From Anthopleura xanthogrammica (taxonomy: Eukaryota; Cnidaria; Anthozoa; Actiniaria; Actiniidae), in contig OZ025217.1 of assembly GCA_964019055.1 (NCBI GenBank), positions 3,418,501 through 3,482,500 on the forward strand: a stretch of DNA of 64,000 nt, in the 5' to 3' direction. Positions 1-46,876 of this stretch are shown here, one piece after another (the first letter of the stretch is position 1; the number at the start of each line of letters is the position of its first letter). Position numbers and translations under genes: made by a program. The notes under the pieces are model-generated. The model saw only the letters and a list, made by a program, of their open reading frames with translations, made no database searches and was not told the origin of the DNA.

Positions 1-34512
<34,512 letters not shown>

Positions 34513-36936
34513 AAATACTGGCCAAGGAATCTAAATTCAGCAAGCTCTTAGAGCTAGTTCAATATTTCGGGGGTCCAAGAAGCCAGCTGTGTTAACCCTT
34601 TGGGGTTTTGGTTCGCTACAGCACAGTAAGCTTTAGCGTTGCTCTATTTAAGTAGATCAGTATAGCATATCAGGTTAACGAACTGCCTTTGTTTTCTTTT
34701 GTCATACGGGATGTAGTATACGAATGGCGAAAAGGATTAACATTCAGTTACGGATTATGTACATTTGTCAGGGGGGAGCTGGGGTGGCTACTTAGACTGT
34801 GAAATGGCGCCCTTTATTAGAGGTAACCATCAGCTAATCACAAAAAGTTTTCATTAAGAACTGATTGATTATTTATTTGATTTAAATTAACGGTTTTCTA
34901 AAATATATTCTTCACAAAGGGCTTGAAAATACTATCACCAACACTCCTGTTCTTTAGTTTTCGATTTAATTTTATAATTTTTCATATTTCACTCTTTCAT
35001 TAGCATAACCATTGACACATTTCCCGTTTCAGCATTAAATTCATCATTTTGAATCATAGCCTCTCTGCTTTTTCTTGTTTAGTTTTTCCACCTATAAGAA
35101 TGTCATTGAAAAAAAAATGAAAAAATGATTTAAAAGACAAAAAAAAAATGAAAACTAGAAAGCAGTTTTACTATGACTGGGAAGCCTACTTATTTATTCT
35201 TTCAGGTTTTTAATTAGTCATTCAAGATAGTTTTCACGGCATCCCCCTCGAAATTACATTCTGCCCAGACTTGTTCACTAATAATATGGTCGCACGATAT
35301 TTATGAAAACGATACCATCAACACTTGACACATTCATGTTGTTGCAAAAAACTTCAAAAGCTTTTGGTACTAAAATAACACTATAAAGATTTGTGAAAAA
35401 TCGGTAAATTCCAGAGTTATAGGAATAGTTAGCGACAAAACAAAAGGATAATACGTGATTGTTTAAGCGTATCATTGTTTCCTGACCTTTCACGAGAATG
35501 ATCACGCAGGTCACTTTATGATAGGTACCCTAGTATCGCTGATCGGAATCGGAAATTTGAGCTGCTCAGCCTAGAAAAAAACAAAGAATTTCTCTCGCTG
35601 CCAAAGCGACTTAGTTTGCAAGTATTTCACTGGAAAGTTTTTTGTCTAAACACAGATAAGGATGTTTACAGGCAAGTTTTTGTCTTGTTGACTAAGACTA
35701 CTATACTCTGGTTATGAATCAAAGCAAGTTTCGACAAGATCTTTAACTATGGTTCAAGTAGTAATATGTCAAGTATCAAAATAAAGCGAATTCGTGAAAA
35801 CATTAAAATATTTTAGAAGAAATTCATTATACTGTTATATATATATATATATATCGATCAGTCAAACTATTTGATATAGATGTATGTTTAGAATCATTAT
35901 CCAATACGTGTGCTCTAATGACCTATTTCATCATTTCCAACTGACCATCTTAATACAATGCTCTATAATGGCTGTAAGTATGAGTTGTCACTATTTGAAT
36001 AAATTTCCAGTAATCGATGTACAATCGATGTTATGCCGGATGGATCATGCATAGGAAGGTTAGGCACTATATTCGTGAACTAAGAGAAAAGCTAGAATAA
36101 AGACACATGGCTCATAAATTATTGCGTCATTCGTGTGTTGCGAAAATGACTAAGCTTTCTCGATGACAGAATATTGATGTGGGTTACATTTATTTGGATT
36201 CAGTGTGGAGTTCTTCAAAAAACTTCAACCTGAGACAACCTCTGGGCTGATCGATCAAGGTCAGGACAAAGCTAACTCACAGATCGAATTGGAATTTACT
36301 GTTCAGAATCATATCATTGTGTCGAACTGAACCTCTTTTCTCGCCTAGAATTTCGCAATGAACCCAGTATAGTAAATAACTTTAGTCTCTAAATAATCCA
36401 CCCAATACATCAGTTGTCTTATCTTAAAATATGAGAGCCCCGTGGGGTTTGTTTTGAAAACGACGCTTTTGCCGGTTTTCCTTTTTTCCTTTATATGCTG
36501 AATAAGCAAAGAATAAGATAAACACAGGAAAGATTTTCAATCGTCGTGTGTGAGGGCAAGCACCAACAGGTATTGCTCCTAGCGCTTAAACGAGATTGAG
36601 ACTGACCTCAAGGACATACCAAACGGTCACCATGGTAACCCAAATGGAACATATACACACACACGCGCGGACGCATGCATTAAGTGAATAAGAAGCTTTA
36701 CTATTGTTTCAGACATTAGTCCTTCGTCGAAATTAAAGAAAAACTCATACATTCCATTTAGCTTGTGTTATTTCAAGTAGCTTTCAAGTCCCACTAAACG
36801 GGACAGTTTTCAAACTTGTGTATACAGTATGGTAACAACATTGTTACCATAAAAATGTGTAAAAGATTTGTACCTAAAAATTATCAGATTCATTAGATAT
36901 TTGTGTTTTCATTGCAACACAATTTAACGAAAGAAA
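34513..36936. other. Spacer between the divergent cadherin and MAU2 genes
   Basis: About 2.4 kb of AT-rich sequence with an AT run (35837-35856), one copy of the CCTCTGGGCTGA repeat family (36228-36300) and a short ACACAC tract near 36655. Both flanking genes point away from it, so it should carry both 5' regulatory regions. No coding potential is seen. Confidence 0.55.
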
Positions 36937-37029
36937 ATGAACCACCACCATCACCATGACAACTATTTGAACACAGAACCCTTAAATAAAAGTCTAGTTC
37001 CCAGACCTCTCGCTTCAGTCAAAAACAAA

Positions 37030-40000
37030 ATGGCGGTTACCATCGATGGATGGTATGCTGGTCTTTTAGGACTTGCAGATGGCTTTCTTACTTCAAAACC
37101 CCCTAGAATCAAGGAATCAATCCAATGCTTACAGGCAGTATTCCAGTTTCATCCATCATCGGCGATCCAAGCGAGAACACATCTCCAAATTGGACGACTT
37201 CTTCATTCGTATACAAAGAATAGGGATTTGGCGCGTTCGCATCTCGAGAAAGCTGTAAGTTGTGTTGTCTTTGAAAGCTTTTGAGTGACCTTGATCGCTC
37301 TTTATTGACATTAGATGTAAATCTTGTAGGTTAAGAAGTGTATTTTCGTCTAAAATCTAAAGATCGCTATTTGTTTTCTTTTCAGATTCTGCTCTCACAA
37401 ACTGTATCCTTGTATATTTGTCATAAAGAAGTTGAAGCTTATAAAGTCTTAGAATATTTATAATCGATAACAAGAGGAAATACTTTATTAATATGATTAT
37501 GCTTATATAACTTAATTGACATTGTCGAAATGCCAGTCACCAAAAACAACAGTCTTTCTGAATACTACTCTCACCCAGACAATCATATTCGTAATATTAA
37601 GCTTGCTTACTTACAGTGTATATGAAATCCAAGAATAACAAATCGATGATTTTAATGAAATAAACAAGTTATACTTGTTTTAGCCTGAAAGTCTAGTCTG
37701 AAACCGAAAAAACATGAAATATATAAGCAAATATTGATTATTGGGTTGAAGTTTACAGTTCAGATTGTAGAAGCCTTTAGTTAATAGGGAGCTTAAGCAA
37801 CTCGAAATCTAGGACAGGGACGCATGTCCTGAGGTTTCAGAACTACAATTTAATGATAGAGGAAGATCTGGAATTAGGTGTTACTTCTTGATCCAAGACG
37901 TGAATGACATGCACATGCTGAATATCGCATTCTGGCGAGAATGATATCGTCTTTTCTCCTTCAGATACTGACATTCCTGTTCTAGATTTCGAGTTGCTTA
38001 AGCTCCCTAATGCTTGACTTTCTAAAAAAATTCTATAGGATTTTGTGAGATCTCTTATACTATGCGTAAACTATAACTTATGCTATATATACTAGAGTAG
38101 AGCAGTTTTTGTAGGGGAAACATAATTATGGTACTGACTTACAGTACATACAACTTAGGTATGACATGACAGTAAAATTGAAATGGCTTCCAATTGTCTT
38201 CCAGTAATTCATCCAATAACAATATGTAGTTATTATAGTAAGATGCAGTATGGCTACAAATTTGCCGTATTGTTTCCCACTCATATCAGAACTGCTCTAT
38301 AAGTAGTTAAATTAAACTTACTCTATACTTGATAATTAAGTGAACAGCTATAATCACCTACAGCACGCCACATAAAAGTATGACTATATTTAAATTATGT
38401 GTTCGCATACTTCTATGCACAGTCTTTTGTAGGTTAAACTGACACATTTTATGCGAAGCTGGCTGGTTTTATCAAATATGGTGTGTAAAAGCTCATCTGG
38501 TAGCAAATAGCCAGTGTATAGAAGATATTGTACTGTAAATACATTCAAAGTGGTCATATTTTGGTTTGTCGCTCTGTACAACTGATTTAATAGAGAACAA
38601 TATTTTCTTAACAGTAAATAAAATCAGTTAGGGCCAGGTTTTGAAGAAATCATTTTTGAAGGTGCAAGTCTTCTCTCCCACATATACAAGGAACTGGTAT
38701 GTAATGAAATGAAAAATAAGATAAAAAATGGAAATTAACAGTGGATTCCACAGAGTGGTTCTTCTTCCACTGAACTCCAATGGAATTTAGAAGTTGATTT
38801 TTGCAGAGGGTGAAAAACCAAAGCATAGGTAGCACAGGAGGAATAGAACCAACTGCGTAGCAACTCTAATCACATAGGACACCAATTCTGTGAATCGAAC
38901 TCAGGTGAACTTTGAACTTTGAACTTTGTTTTATTCACACACATATATTTACAATATGAATATTTATACATAACATTTACAAATTTAAAAGCAGGATAAG
39001 TGACTGAAAATTATGTATTTAATTTATAGTAAAGTGTGTGTGGCTGTCGAAGTAGTATAAACTTTCGAGTCGACAGCCACTGCAGTTAAGTAATTCAATT
39101 TAAGTGTGAAATTAGATCAGGTCACATTGGTGAGAGGCAAGCGCTCTCACTGCTATGCTACCTATGCTTCCCTCAGTGTTTCTTTGTTTCGATATATTTA
39201 TTAGATGTATTAAATGTAAATATAAATATAGGGCTTAGGCACAAAGCCTTACTTTACTATCCATCAAATTTTCACTTATTTCGGTGGCAGACACATGAAA
39301 AGAACTCTAGGTTCCACAAAACAAGTTGTGACATTCCTTAGCACCACCCATTTTCATCTCCTCCCAATGGGTTTGTTGTTTAGGCCCTCACAAAAAGTCC
39401 TTACCTCGAAAATTATTTCATTCCATTGTCTCTGGTCTAATAATATTTTGTAATCTCAATATTTATCATTTTATGCGACACAGGCACAATATCCTTTAGC
39501 AAAACAAGTACTGCGCCAGGCATTAGAAGTCACTCAAGGGGAAAACATATATTTCTGGCAATTCAGGCTTTTTTTTCAATTAGCAGTGAGTATTACTGAA
39601 TGTGTTAAAACTATCAAAAGTTATCATAAGCATGACAATCACCTTCAGAAACCTTCAAACTTTCAAATTTGATCAGTACCCTGAAACAACTACTGGGCTG
39701 AGCAAAGTCAGGTCTATGGTGTAACTCACAGACAAAACTCTAAAACATCCTCTGGGCTTATCTAAGTCAAGGCATGGCTAACTCACAAATTGAACCATGA
39801 AACAACCTTTTGCTGATCTAAGGCAGGGCACGGCTACACTGTAACTCACAGATCGAACCCTGAAACAACCTCTGGGCTGAACTAAGACGGGGCTTTGCTA
39901 ACTCTCAGATTGAACCAGAATTTAGCATGTTAGATTCGGTTCAGCATAAATATTAGGTAAGCTTTAATTTAGTGTACTAGTTAATTTTAATTTTAAGGTT

Positions 40001-43000
40001 TCTCTTTAAAATTTTAGGAAGTTCATGCTTGTGATAAAGAGCCGACAGTATCAATTGAAGTCTTAGAAATGGGTGAAAGGATAGCTGAACAATGTGGATC
40101 ACAGTATATGAGGTGAGCGAAATTTCAGTAGAAGTACTGTGGACAAGTGTGGGTGTGTGTGTGCGTGCGTGCGTGTGTGTGTGTGATGATTGCTGTACAT
40201 TGTACTTGGTTATAAAAGATTATAAATTCTATTAGTTTATAATTTGTATCGCTTTATAATTTAAAGATTATTTTTTAACTGGTGTTTTTTTTTTGCCTTT
40301 CAGATGTCTTTTTACACTAAGTAAAGCACTGGTAGGTTTGTTACATCAAAAATACAAAATGAATAGACCTTTCCCGAATTTGCTTGACTCACCACAGAAA
40401 CAACAGATTCAAGGCAAGGCTTCAGTAGAAAAATGCAGTCAATGTACGGATTTGAAAACTCCAGCCTGGAATTGAATCTTTTGTTTTGAGGCAAGCGAAT
40501 TTGGGAAAGGTCTATTATATCTATATCTGTGTAATATGCAATTCCTCTTTCATTTACAAAATAAGAATTCAATTCCCAAACAACATAAAGAAGGCCACAT
40601 ACACAAAATATGTACCAAAGAAGTTTGCTCAACCTCATCCAATAATTTTTTATTTTTAACTAACCTTTGCGATTCTTGTGTAAATCAATGTACCTTCAGC
40701 AATACTTATATTTGGTTGCATTTTTTGTTTGTTTCTTCAGGTTTTCCTGGTCGAAAAGAATTTCATGCAATTAGAACCAATTTTAACTTCAGTTGGGAAT
40801 TTCCTAGAGCGCTGGCAGGTCCAGAGCTACAGCAGAGAATCCCTCATGACTTTTTACCTCTTTCTTAGAGTTTGGCATCTTTTGACTTCTGGTCAGGTAA
40901 TGTTGCACCTTTCATGTTACCTAATGTTTGGAAAAATAGCAGAAATCAGAGTTACTCTCTATTGCCTTAAAAAAGCTGTTTCAATTTGAGGCCTTTGGGT
41001 CAGGCAGCCCAACCAGGACCCAAACACTGGAACTTTGTGCTGGATGGAGGATTTTTCCAACTTGTTTCCCGCTAATTTTAGGGACCCAAATACAGGTCAC
41101 AGATTACAGTATGCACCTGCTCTTTGTCAATGTAGGGAAATGTAGCTTGCAGTACAGAAATACATGCCATTTTTTGGCATGAAATGCAAATGAAAATCCT
41201 GCAAGAGGAACAAGTCGAACTCTGTGACTTCAACGTTCACATCTTTTTTCACTTCCTTTACACTGGTGACTTTGTCAGAGTCTGAGATCAGAGAGGTCAG
41301 CTTGGAGCAAGTCTACTTATTTGGATTCACGAAGAATTTTAGAATTTGAAGTCATAATTTATATATAGTGTTTACATTTATCAATTTTATAGGCAAAGAC
41401 GGTCAAACCCTTTTTAAAAGAGCTACAACAGTCTATACAAAAGCTAACAACTATGAATTCTGATGGTAAGTCATACTTAAAACAAAAAATATCTTAATTT
41501 TATGTTGTGAAATAAAGGAGTCATTGCCAAGTCTCCTTAGAGGCTAACATTTGATAATACAACATACTCCACTTTCACTACTGTACATCTACATTAAATG
41601 TCCTAAACGCACAACTCTCATCTCACACATTGATTTTTGTAGAGGGAGGAGAAATAATTATTGGAGAAATACTTGGCATTTCTTTTTTATTGTTTTTACT
41701 TTATTTGATAAATTTAGTTGCTTCTAGAAATTTTCTATTCTAATACCTATATTTTTTTCTTCAAAGATTCACAGTTGAATGATGCTGAGAAATTTTATTG
41801 GCTACCAAGAGAATACTTGTGTGTTTTAGTTTATTTGGTAAGTTGATGTAGGAAAAAATTGGGCTGTATTAATAATAGGAATTGAACTGAACTGATGCCA
41901 TATGAATTTCATTATCATTTTATTTTTTGATCATTTTATTTTCAAATTGTCAGGTCACTGTAATGCACTCCATGTATGCAGGATACATGGACAAAGTTTT
42001 AAAGTACAGTGCGAAAGCATTAGATCAAGTTGAAAGACTTAAAGGTGATTAGACATATTTATTAACAATACCATCAGCTCATCAAAATATAGTGCAACTT
42101 GACTCGAGAGATGTGTTTTCATGCTATATTTTGCTAATAGACCTGATGCAATTGAACAAGTACATTAATTTTGATGTTTTCCCATTTCAGACCACATGTC
42201 ATTCCGTTGAGAATAAGATTCTTTGTTTGAGTTGTATCCATATTCATGTGTCTTCTCATGCACAACCATTAAACAAAGAAATAATACTCTAGGGAATGAC
42301 ACATCTTCTAAAATAGAAAATATTATACCATATGTAGAAAGATCTATTGCTTCTTATTTCAAATGTTTTTTTTTCTTGTTCTTACAGTGACAGCACCTAG
42401 CAGTCTGGTGACACTATTTCAGATGACTTTGATTGAACATAATGTGATGTGTAGGATAGTACAAGGCCAAACTCCTCATGCCATCAAAGAGGTATGCATA
42501 GCAAAAAGTAACTTATTCAAAGGGTTAAGAGTTTTATTTGCATGTAATGTTGCAGGCAATCAGTGTTGCAAGCCATGTCACACGACACAATTTGTTGTAT
42601 GTAATGTTGCTGAAGTAGAAAACGATTGTCTTTTAGCAACATTGCCTGCAACATTGTGTGTCTGTGCCTTTAGATTCTTGACATCATTACTGTTTCATTT
42701 ATTCTTCATTTAAGACTCACTCTAGTATATATTTGCAGATATCTATGATATATCAAAGTCTACAGCATGACCCTAAACTGATCGCTTCACACAAGCCTGT
42801 TCTTCACACTTTATTAGTAAGTATAGCCACATACATGTACTAACTGTAAACCCCTTGCAGCACTTCGGAATGCAGCTAAATTTGGAGGACAAAACCGAAT
42901 AGGTTTCCAATTCTCAGGAGATTGAAATTCTTTTGTTTGGTCCTACAAATTGAACCTGCAAGGGGTTCATAAATCAATTAAATTTTACTCTCATGACAAA

Positions 43001-46000
43001 TGGAATTCATTGTTTTGTCTTGTGAATTCAGGGAATCTGGGAATTGCTGCAAGGGGTCTATAGACATCTTGCAGTGTATTTCTATTGGACTGTAGCTCAA
43101 TTTTAAGGACAAGAAATAAAAAAATAGAATTTTTGCTCTCATGATTGTTCTTCCAAAATTGATCTACATTAGGAATTTCTGCCAGGTTTCGGTTGAACAT
43201 TACACACACAGTCATTGCAACGAGATAAAACAGTGCAGGGCTCCAACAATAACATACATCTACTAGTCTCAGACTAGTGAAGATTTGCTGTGGACTAGTT
43301 GGAAAAAGACCTTGGGACTAGTGATTATCCCCAGTGACTACTCCAATGACTAGTAGCTAAAAAAAGTTAGTGTCGAGCCCTGCAGTGATCAGCTGTAAAT
43401 TGCTTTGAAACAAAAATCTTGGAACCCAAGAGAACAATTTAGAACCCCAATTTAAACAGACCTGTGCATCCCAGGATCCAGATTTTAAAGAACATTTAGT
43501 GCAGTCTCGTTTAGCTCACCTGGTATACAGTATAGCTTTAGTTATCTCATTGTTTACCTGGTTTAGTTCGTACGGCAGTTTGCATTCGCAGAAGAAGCAA
43601 AGCATCCGTTCCTTGTCATATTTCGTAAGAACTTTCGTTATTGCCAAGGTATCTTAAAGATATTATGACACTCTTGGTTAAAATCTTCATATTCTGGTGC
43701 ATTTACTACTGAGTGGCGACCAAGCAACTGATAGGAGTGCGCATGTATAAACGTCAGCTACCCAAACAATAAAATATTTTGGGATAGTAACGTGTTTCAT
43801 ATTTGTGCGTGTACGCGTGCAACCTGCGTAGAGTTTCAATAGTATAGACCCCTTGCACGTGAAGTCAAAGCAGCTCAATTTAGAGGACAAAACAAAAGAA
43901 TTTCAATCTCCTGAGAAATGGAAACCTATTGTTTTGTTTTCCATATTGAGCTGCATTCCGAAGTGCTGCAAGGGGTCTATTATTTTAGCCGTGTTCGCGT
44001 TTTTTTAATTAAAAAACTGAAATCAAAGCTTATAACTGTTACACAACATTTTTTTTGGGGCGGTATTTGTTTATTTTTCTAGTTCAAGTATTATGTGTTA
44101 GTCAAGATTCGTACCTTATAATACATTTTTCCAACATACTAAATTCCGATTCGATCTCTGAATGATTCTAGGGTCTGTACGCGATGTCAATGAATCTGAT
44201 GGAACAAGCCAGCACACAGTTCAATATGGCTTTAAAGGTACAGTTAAACTTCAACCGGCCACAAAACTGGCGCAATCCAGGTCTTCGTACAAGGGTATTT
44301 ATTTCATTTTTTTTTTGTTTATTTCAGTTATGTCCCAGACCGGAACTAGCAACGTTTATTGGTTTGAATCTTACGATTATATATGTGCGTGCTGGAGAAA
44401 ATAAAAAACACGAGGTGAGATGAAATATTTAGAGCGGAGTATTAGGTTTTATTTTGAATTTTTGTATTTCAACTAAGTAGCTGATATGTTTTACTTTCCT
44501 AATTTTTTTAGTTGGCAGCTCTTCATCAGAGAATACACCCTTCGAACATACCGATAACGTAAGAGTAACTATACCATATGATTTACCACATGAACCACAC
44601 ACCCTACAGCACTGACCTCATCGCACCCTACCACATCACATCTTACTTCACCATACTACACCACATCACGTTACCCTTAACCACATTCCACAGCATTTCA
44701 CACCTTACCACATCATATCACACCTTACTACACCACATCACACCTTAAAACACCACATCACCTATCACACCACACAGCTCCCTATACACCATATCAAACC
44801 TTACCAGACCGTATCACACCTTACTACACTACATCACGCCTTAAAACGCCACACTTATCACACCAAGTTACACTTTACCACACCACATCACATACTACAC
44901 AACCACCCTACCTTAAATTACTAACAACATAGAGCGTTCTTCGCATAAATGGGAAATGATACTCTGAGCAAATTCAAAAACGTACTATAGCCGTACCGTT
45001 TGTTTCTCACTCATACGGTAACCGTCCTTATGGGAAGCCATTTCAGTGTCACGGCATGTCGTACCGTGTACTTGCTATAAGTCAGTAGCATATGTTTCTC
45101 ACTCATACGATAACCATTCTTGTGGGAAGCTATTTCAGTGTTACGGCATGTCGTACCATGTACTTGCTAAAAAGTTAGTAGCGTATGTTTCTCACTCATG
45201 AAAACTGCTCCATTACGATACGGTTCTGTTACGATACAATTTTGCTACTCTACTAGTCAGTACTAATTTAAACAATTTTCTATGATTATATTTGAATGTT
45301 TTGTCTTTTGATTCAGTTCTCACAGCCTACAAGCAGGATACTATTACGTATGTGGTTTAAGAGCCTTCTTCGAAAGCAGAATACAAGACGCAAAGTAAGT
45401 CATTCGACAAAATAATTTTCCTATTTTTGTTTACCGTTATTTAACCTTACAGATTCTCAAGTGGATTATTTTTGTCTTTCATTTCAAACTTTCAGTCCTT
45501 TTTGTGTTGTAAGTCATAACAATGAGAGTGATCTGTGCTTGACCCCCGAAACAAATTTTTATAAAGAAAACAATGGAATAAGTGTCTACTACTGTGTATT
45601 ATGCTCACTCTAAGGGAGTTTACATATATAATATATTCTTTTTGTTTTTTTTATACTTTTTGTACAGAAAATACCTAAGAGAAACTTTAAAAATCGCAAA
45701 CACAGAAGACCTCAACAGGCTGACAGCGTGTTCTCTTGTTCTTCTTGGACATACATTTTTCGCATCAGGAAATCCCCAGGTTTGTCTCAACATTTCCGAA
45801 CTTAAAAGAAACATGCCAAGTAAATGGTTGTGGTATCTATTGGTGTCTGTGTAATTTTAGCTTACCTAGAAATATTGTAAATCTTTGAGAATTACCGTAG
45901 TTTCATGCTTTGTTTCTGCGACGTTTCATCTTCGTTTTTAGGAAGCACTTCACATGGTTTTACCAGCGATGCAACTTTCTGGGAAAATTCCCGATAATTA

Positions 46001-46876
46001 CGTTCAGCTATGGGCTGCAAGTCTTCTAAGAGGTATGTTCTTTATAACATTGGAATATTCCAAGGTATATAACAAAGAAATTCTTCCAGACAAACAAAAA
46101 TTCGTTGTACAAATTAAAAAACCTTCGAGGCTCCTTCGAGGAAGAAAAGAGATGCGCGCATGCGTCGGTTTGAGCGGGAAAACTGGTACGTTTTGGCGGG
46201 AAAATATATCGAATTGTAATATTGATAATAATTATTATAATTATAATAATAGAAACAACAGCAATAATAACTAATTATAATTATAATATTAAGGTTTTTA
46301 GAGCACATTTTTGCTTTGTCTAATTTCAGAACATAACCATTTATTTAGTATTTTTTATCCTTTCTAGACCTTTATAATATGTTAGGAGATCCTGTACAAG
46401 CAAGAGAAAGCTTTCATCGACATCATAATATAACGAAACAACTTATAGAAAGTAAGAAGTAATCAACATTTGGTCTTTTATTTTGATGCCATTTCCAGTC
46501 AGCAGTGACTTTTTAATTTTTTTTATCAACCTAATCTGACAAAGTTATTTTCCTTCTGCAGACCACATGCAAGCTCGAAAGCTACAAGAACACTCGTTAA
46601 CGGAGGTAAAATTATCAAGTACTGTTGTAAAAATTGGCAGGGGAACGAGAATAAAAGATGGGGGATTCATAACTTTGAAGACTTTCAAAAATATAGGCCA
46701 GAAAACAATGGATTTATGAGGATTTTGTGAATTTTTGCTGATCATTCCGTTTCTTTCAGTGGGTTGGTGTCGTATCTCAAGCTGGGATGACAGATACCCA
46801 AAATATTCCAAGTCAACAGGACGCTAGTCGATTCCTTGCCAACTTCTCTCAAGCTGGGCCAAGTGGAATGTTGTAA
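37030..46876 (+). CDS. MAU2: MAU2 chromatid cohesion factor (Scc4 homologue), complete 21-exon gene
   Basis: Exons: 37030-37254, 37386-37403, 38628-38696, 39484-39585, 40018-40112, 40304-40331, 40741-40896, 41393-41465, 41767-41837, 41954-42044, 42388-42491, 42739-42816, 44172-44237, 44328-44414, 44512-44558, 45317-45394, 45668-45779, 45942-46032, 46368-46451, 46562-46605, 46760-46876. They sum to 1,836 bases, 611 residues plus stop; human MAU2 has about 613. Phases agree throughout. Recognised stretches include [60 protein letters not shown] and [22 protein letters not shown]2 is an all-helical TPR-like protein that binds NIPBL (Scc2) and loads cohesin onto chromatin. I chose the ATG at 37030 (context AAAATGGCGG) because the WYAGLLG start then sits close to the N terminus. 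An in-frame ATG at 36937 would add 31 residues with a His run. No AATAAA is seen in the 230 bases after the stop. Confidence 0.95.
37386..37403 (+). CDS. MAU2: MAU2 exon 2, an 18-base microexon
   Basis: The acceptor TTTTCAG precedes 18 bases coding ILLSQT, followed by a GTATCC donor. Joined to HLEKA in exon 1 and [12 protein letters not shown] in exon 3 it reproduces the human segment HLEKAWLISQQIPQFEDVKF with one extra residue. The flanking exons are both phase 0, so skipping would keep the frame. The donor is weak, so the exact ends are less certain than for other exons. Confidence 0.65.
37788..38010. mobile_element. MITE-like inverted repeat in the MAU2 gene
   Basis: Terminal repeats AGGGAGCTTAAGCAACTCGA and its complement, with inner TCCTGAGG / TCCTTCAG arms. 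Lies between the microexon and exon 3. Confidence 0.8.
39676..39920. repeat. Four tandem copies of a 60-base CCTCTGGGCTGA element
   Basis: Diverged units of ACCCTGAAACAACCTCTGGG through GGCTAACTCACAGATCGAA lie in the MAU2 intron just upstream of exon 5. Single copies of the same family occur near 24250, 36230, 54595 and 63410. Confidence 0.85.
43844..43981. mobile_element. MITE-like element, family M1
   Basis: Flanked by TATAGACCCCTTGCACGTGA and GCTGCAAGGGGTCTATTA arms, in the MAU2 intron after exon 12. A second, more degraded M1 copy lies close by at 42847-42970. Confidence 0.8.
44575..44925. repeat. Degenerate CACACCTTACCACATCA minisatellite
   Basis: About 350 bases of loosely repeated CACATCACACCTTAC units in the MAU2 intron after exon 15. 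The repeat is strongly C and A biased on the plus strand. Confidence 0.8.
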
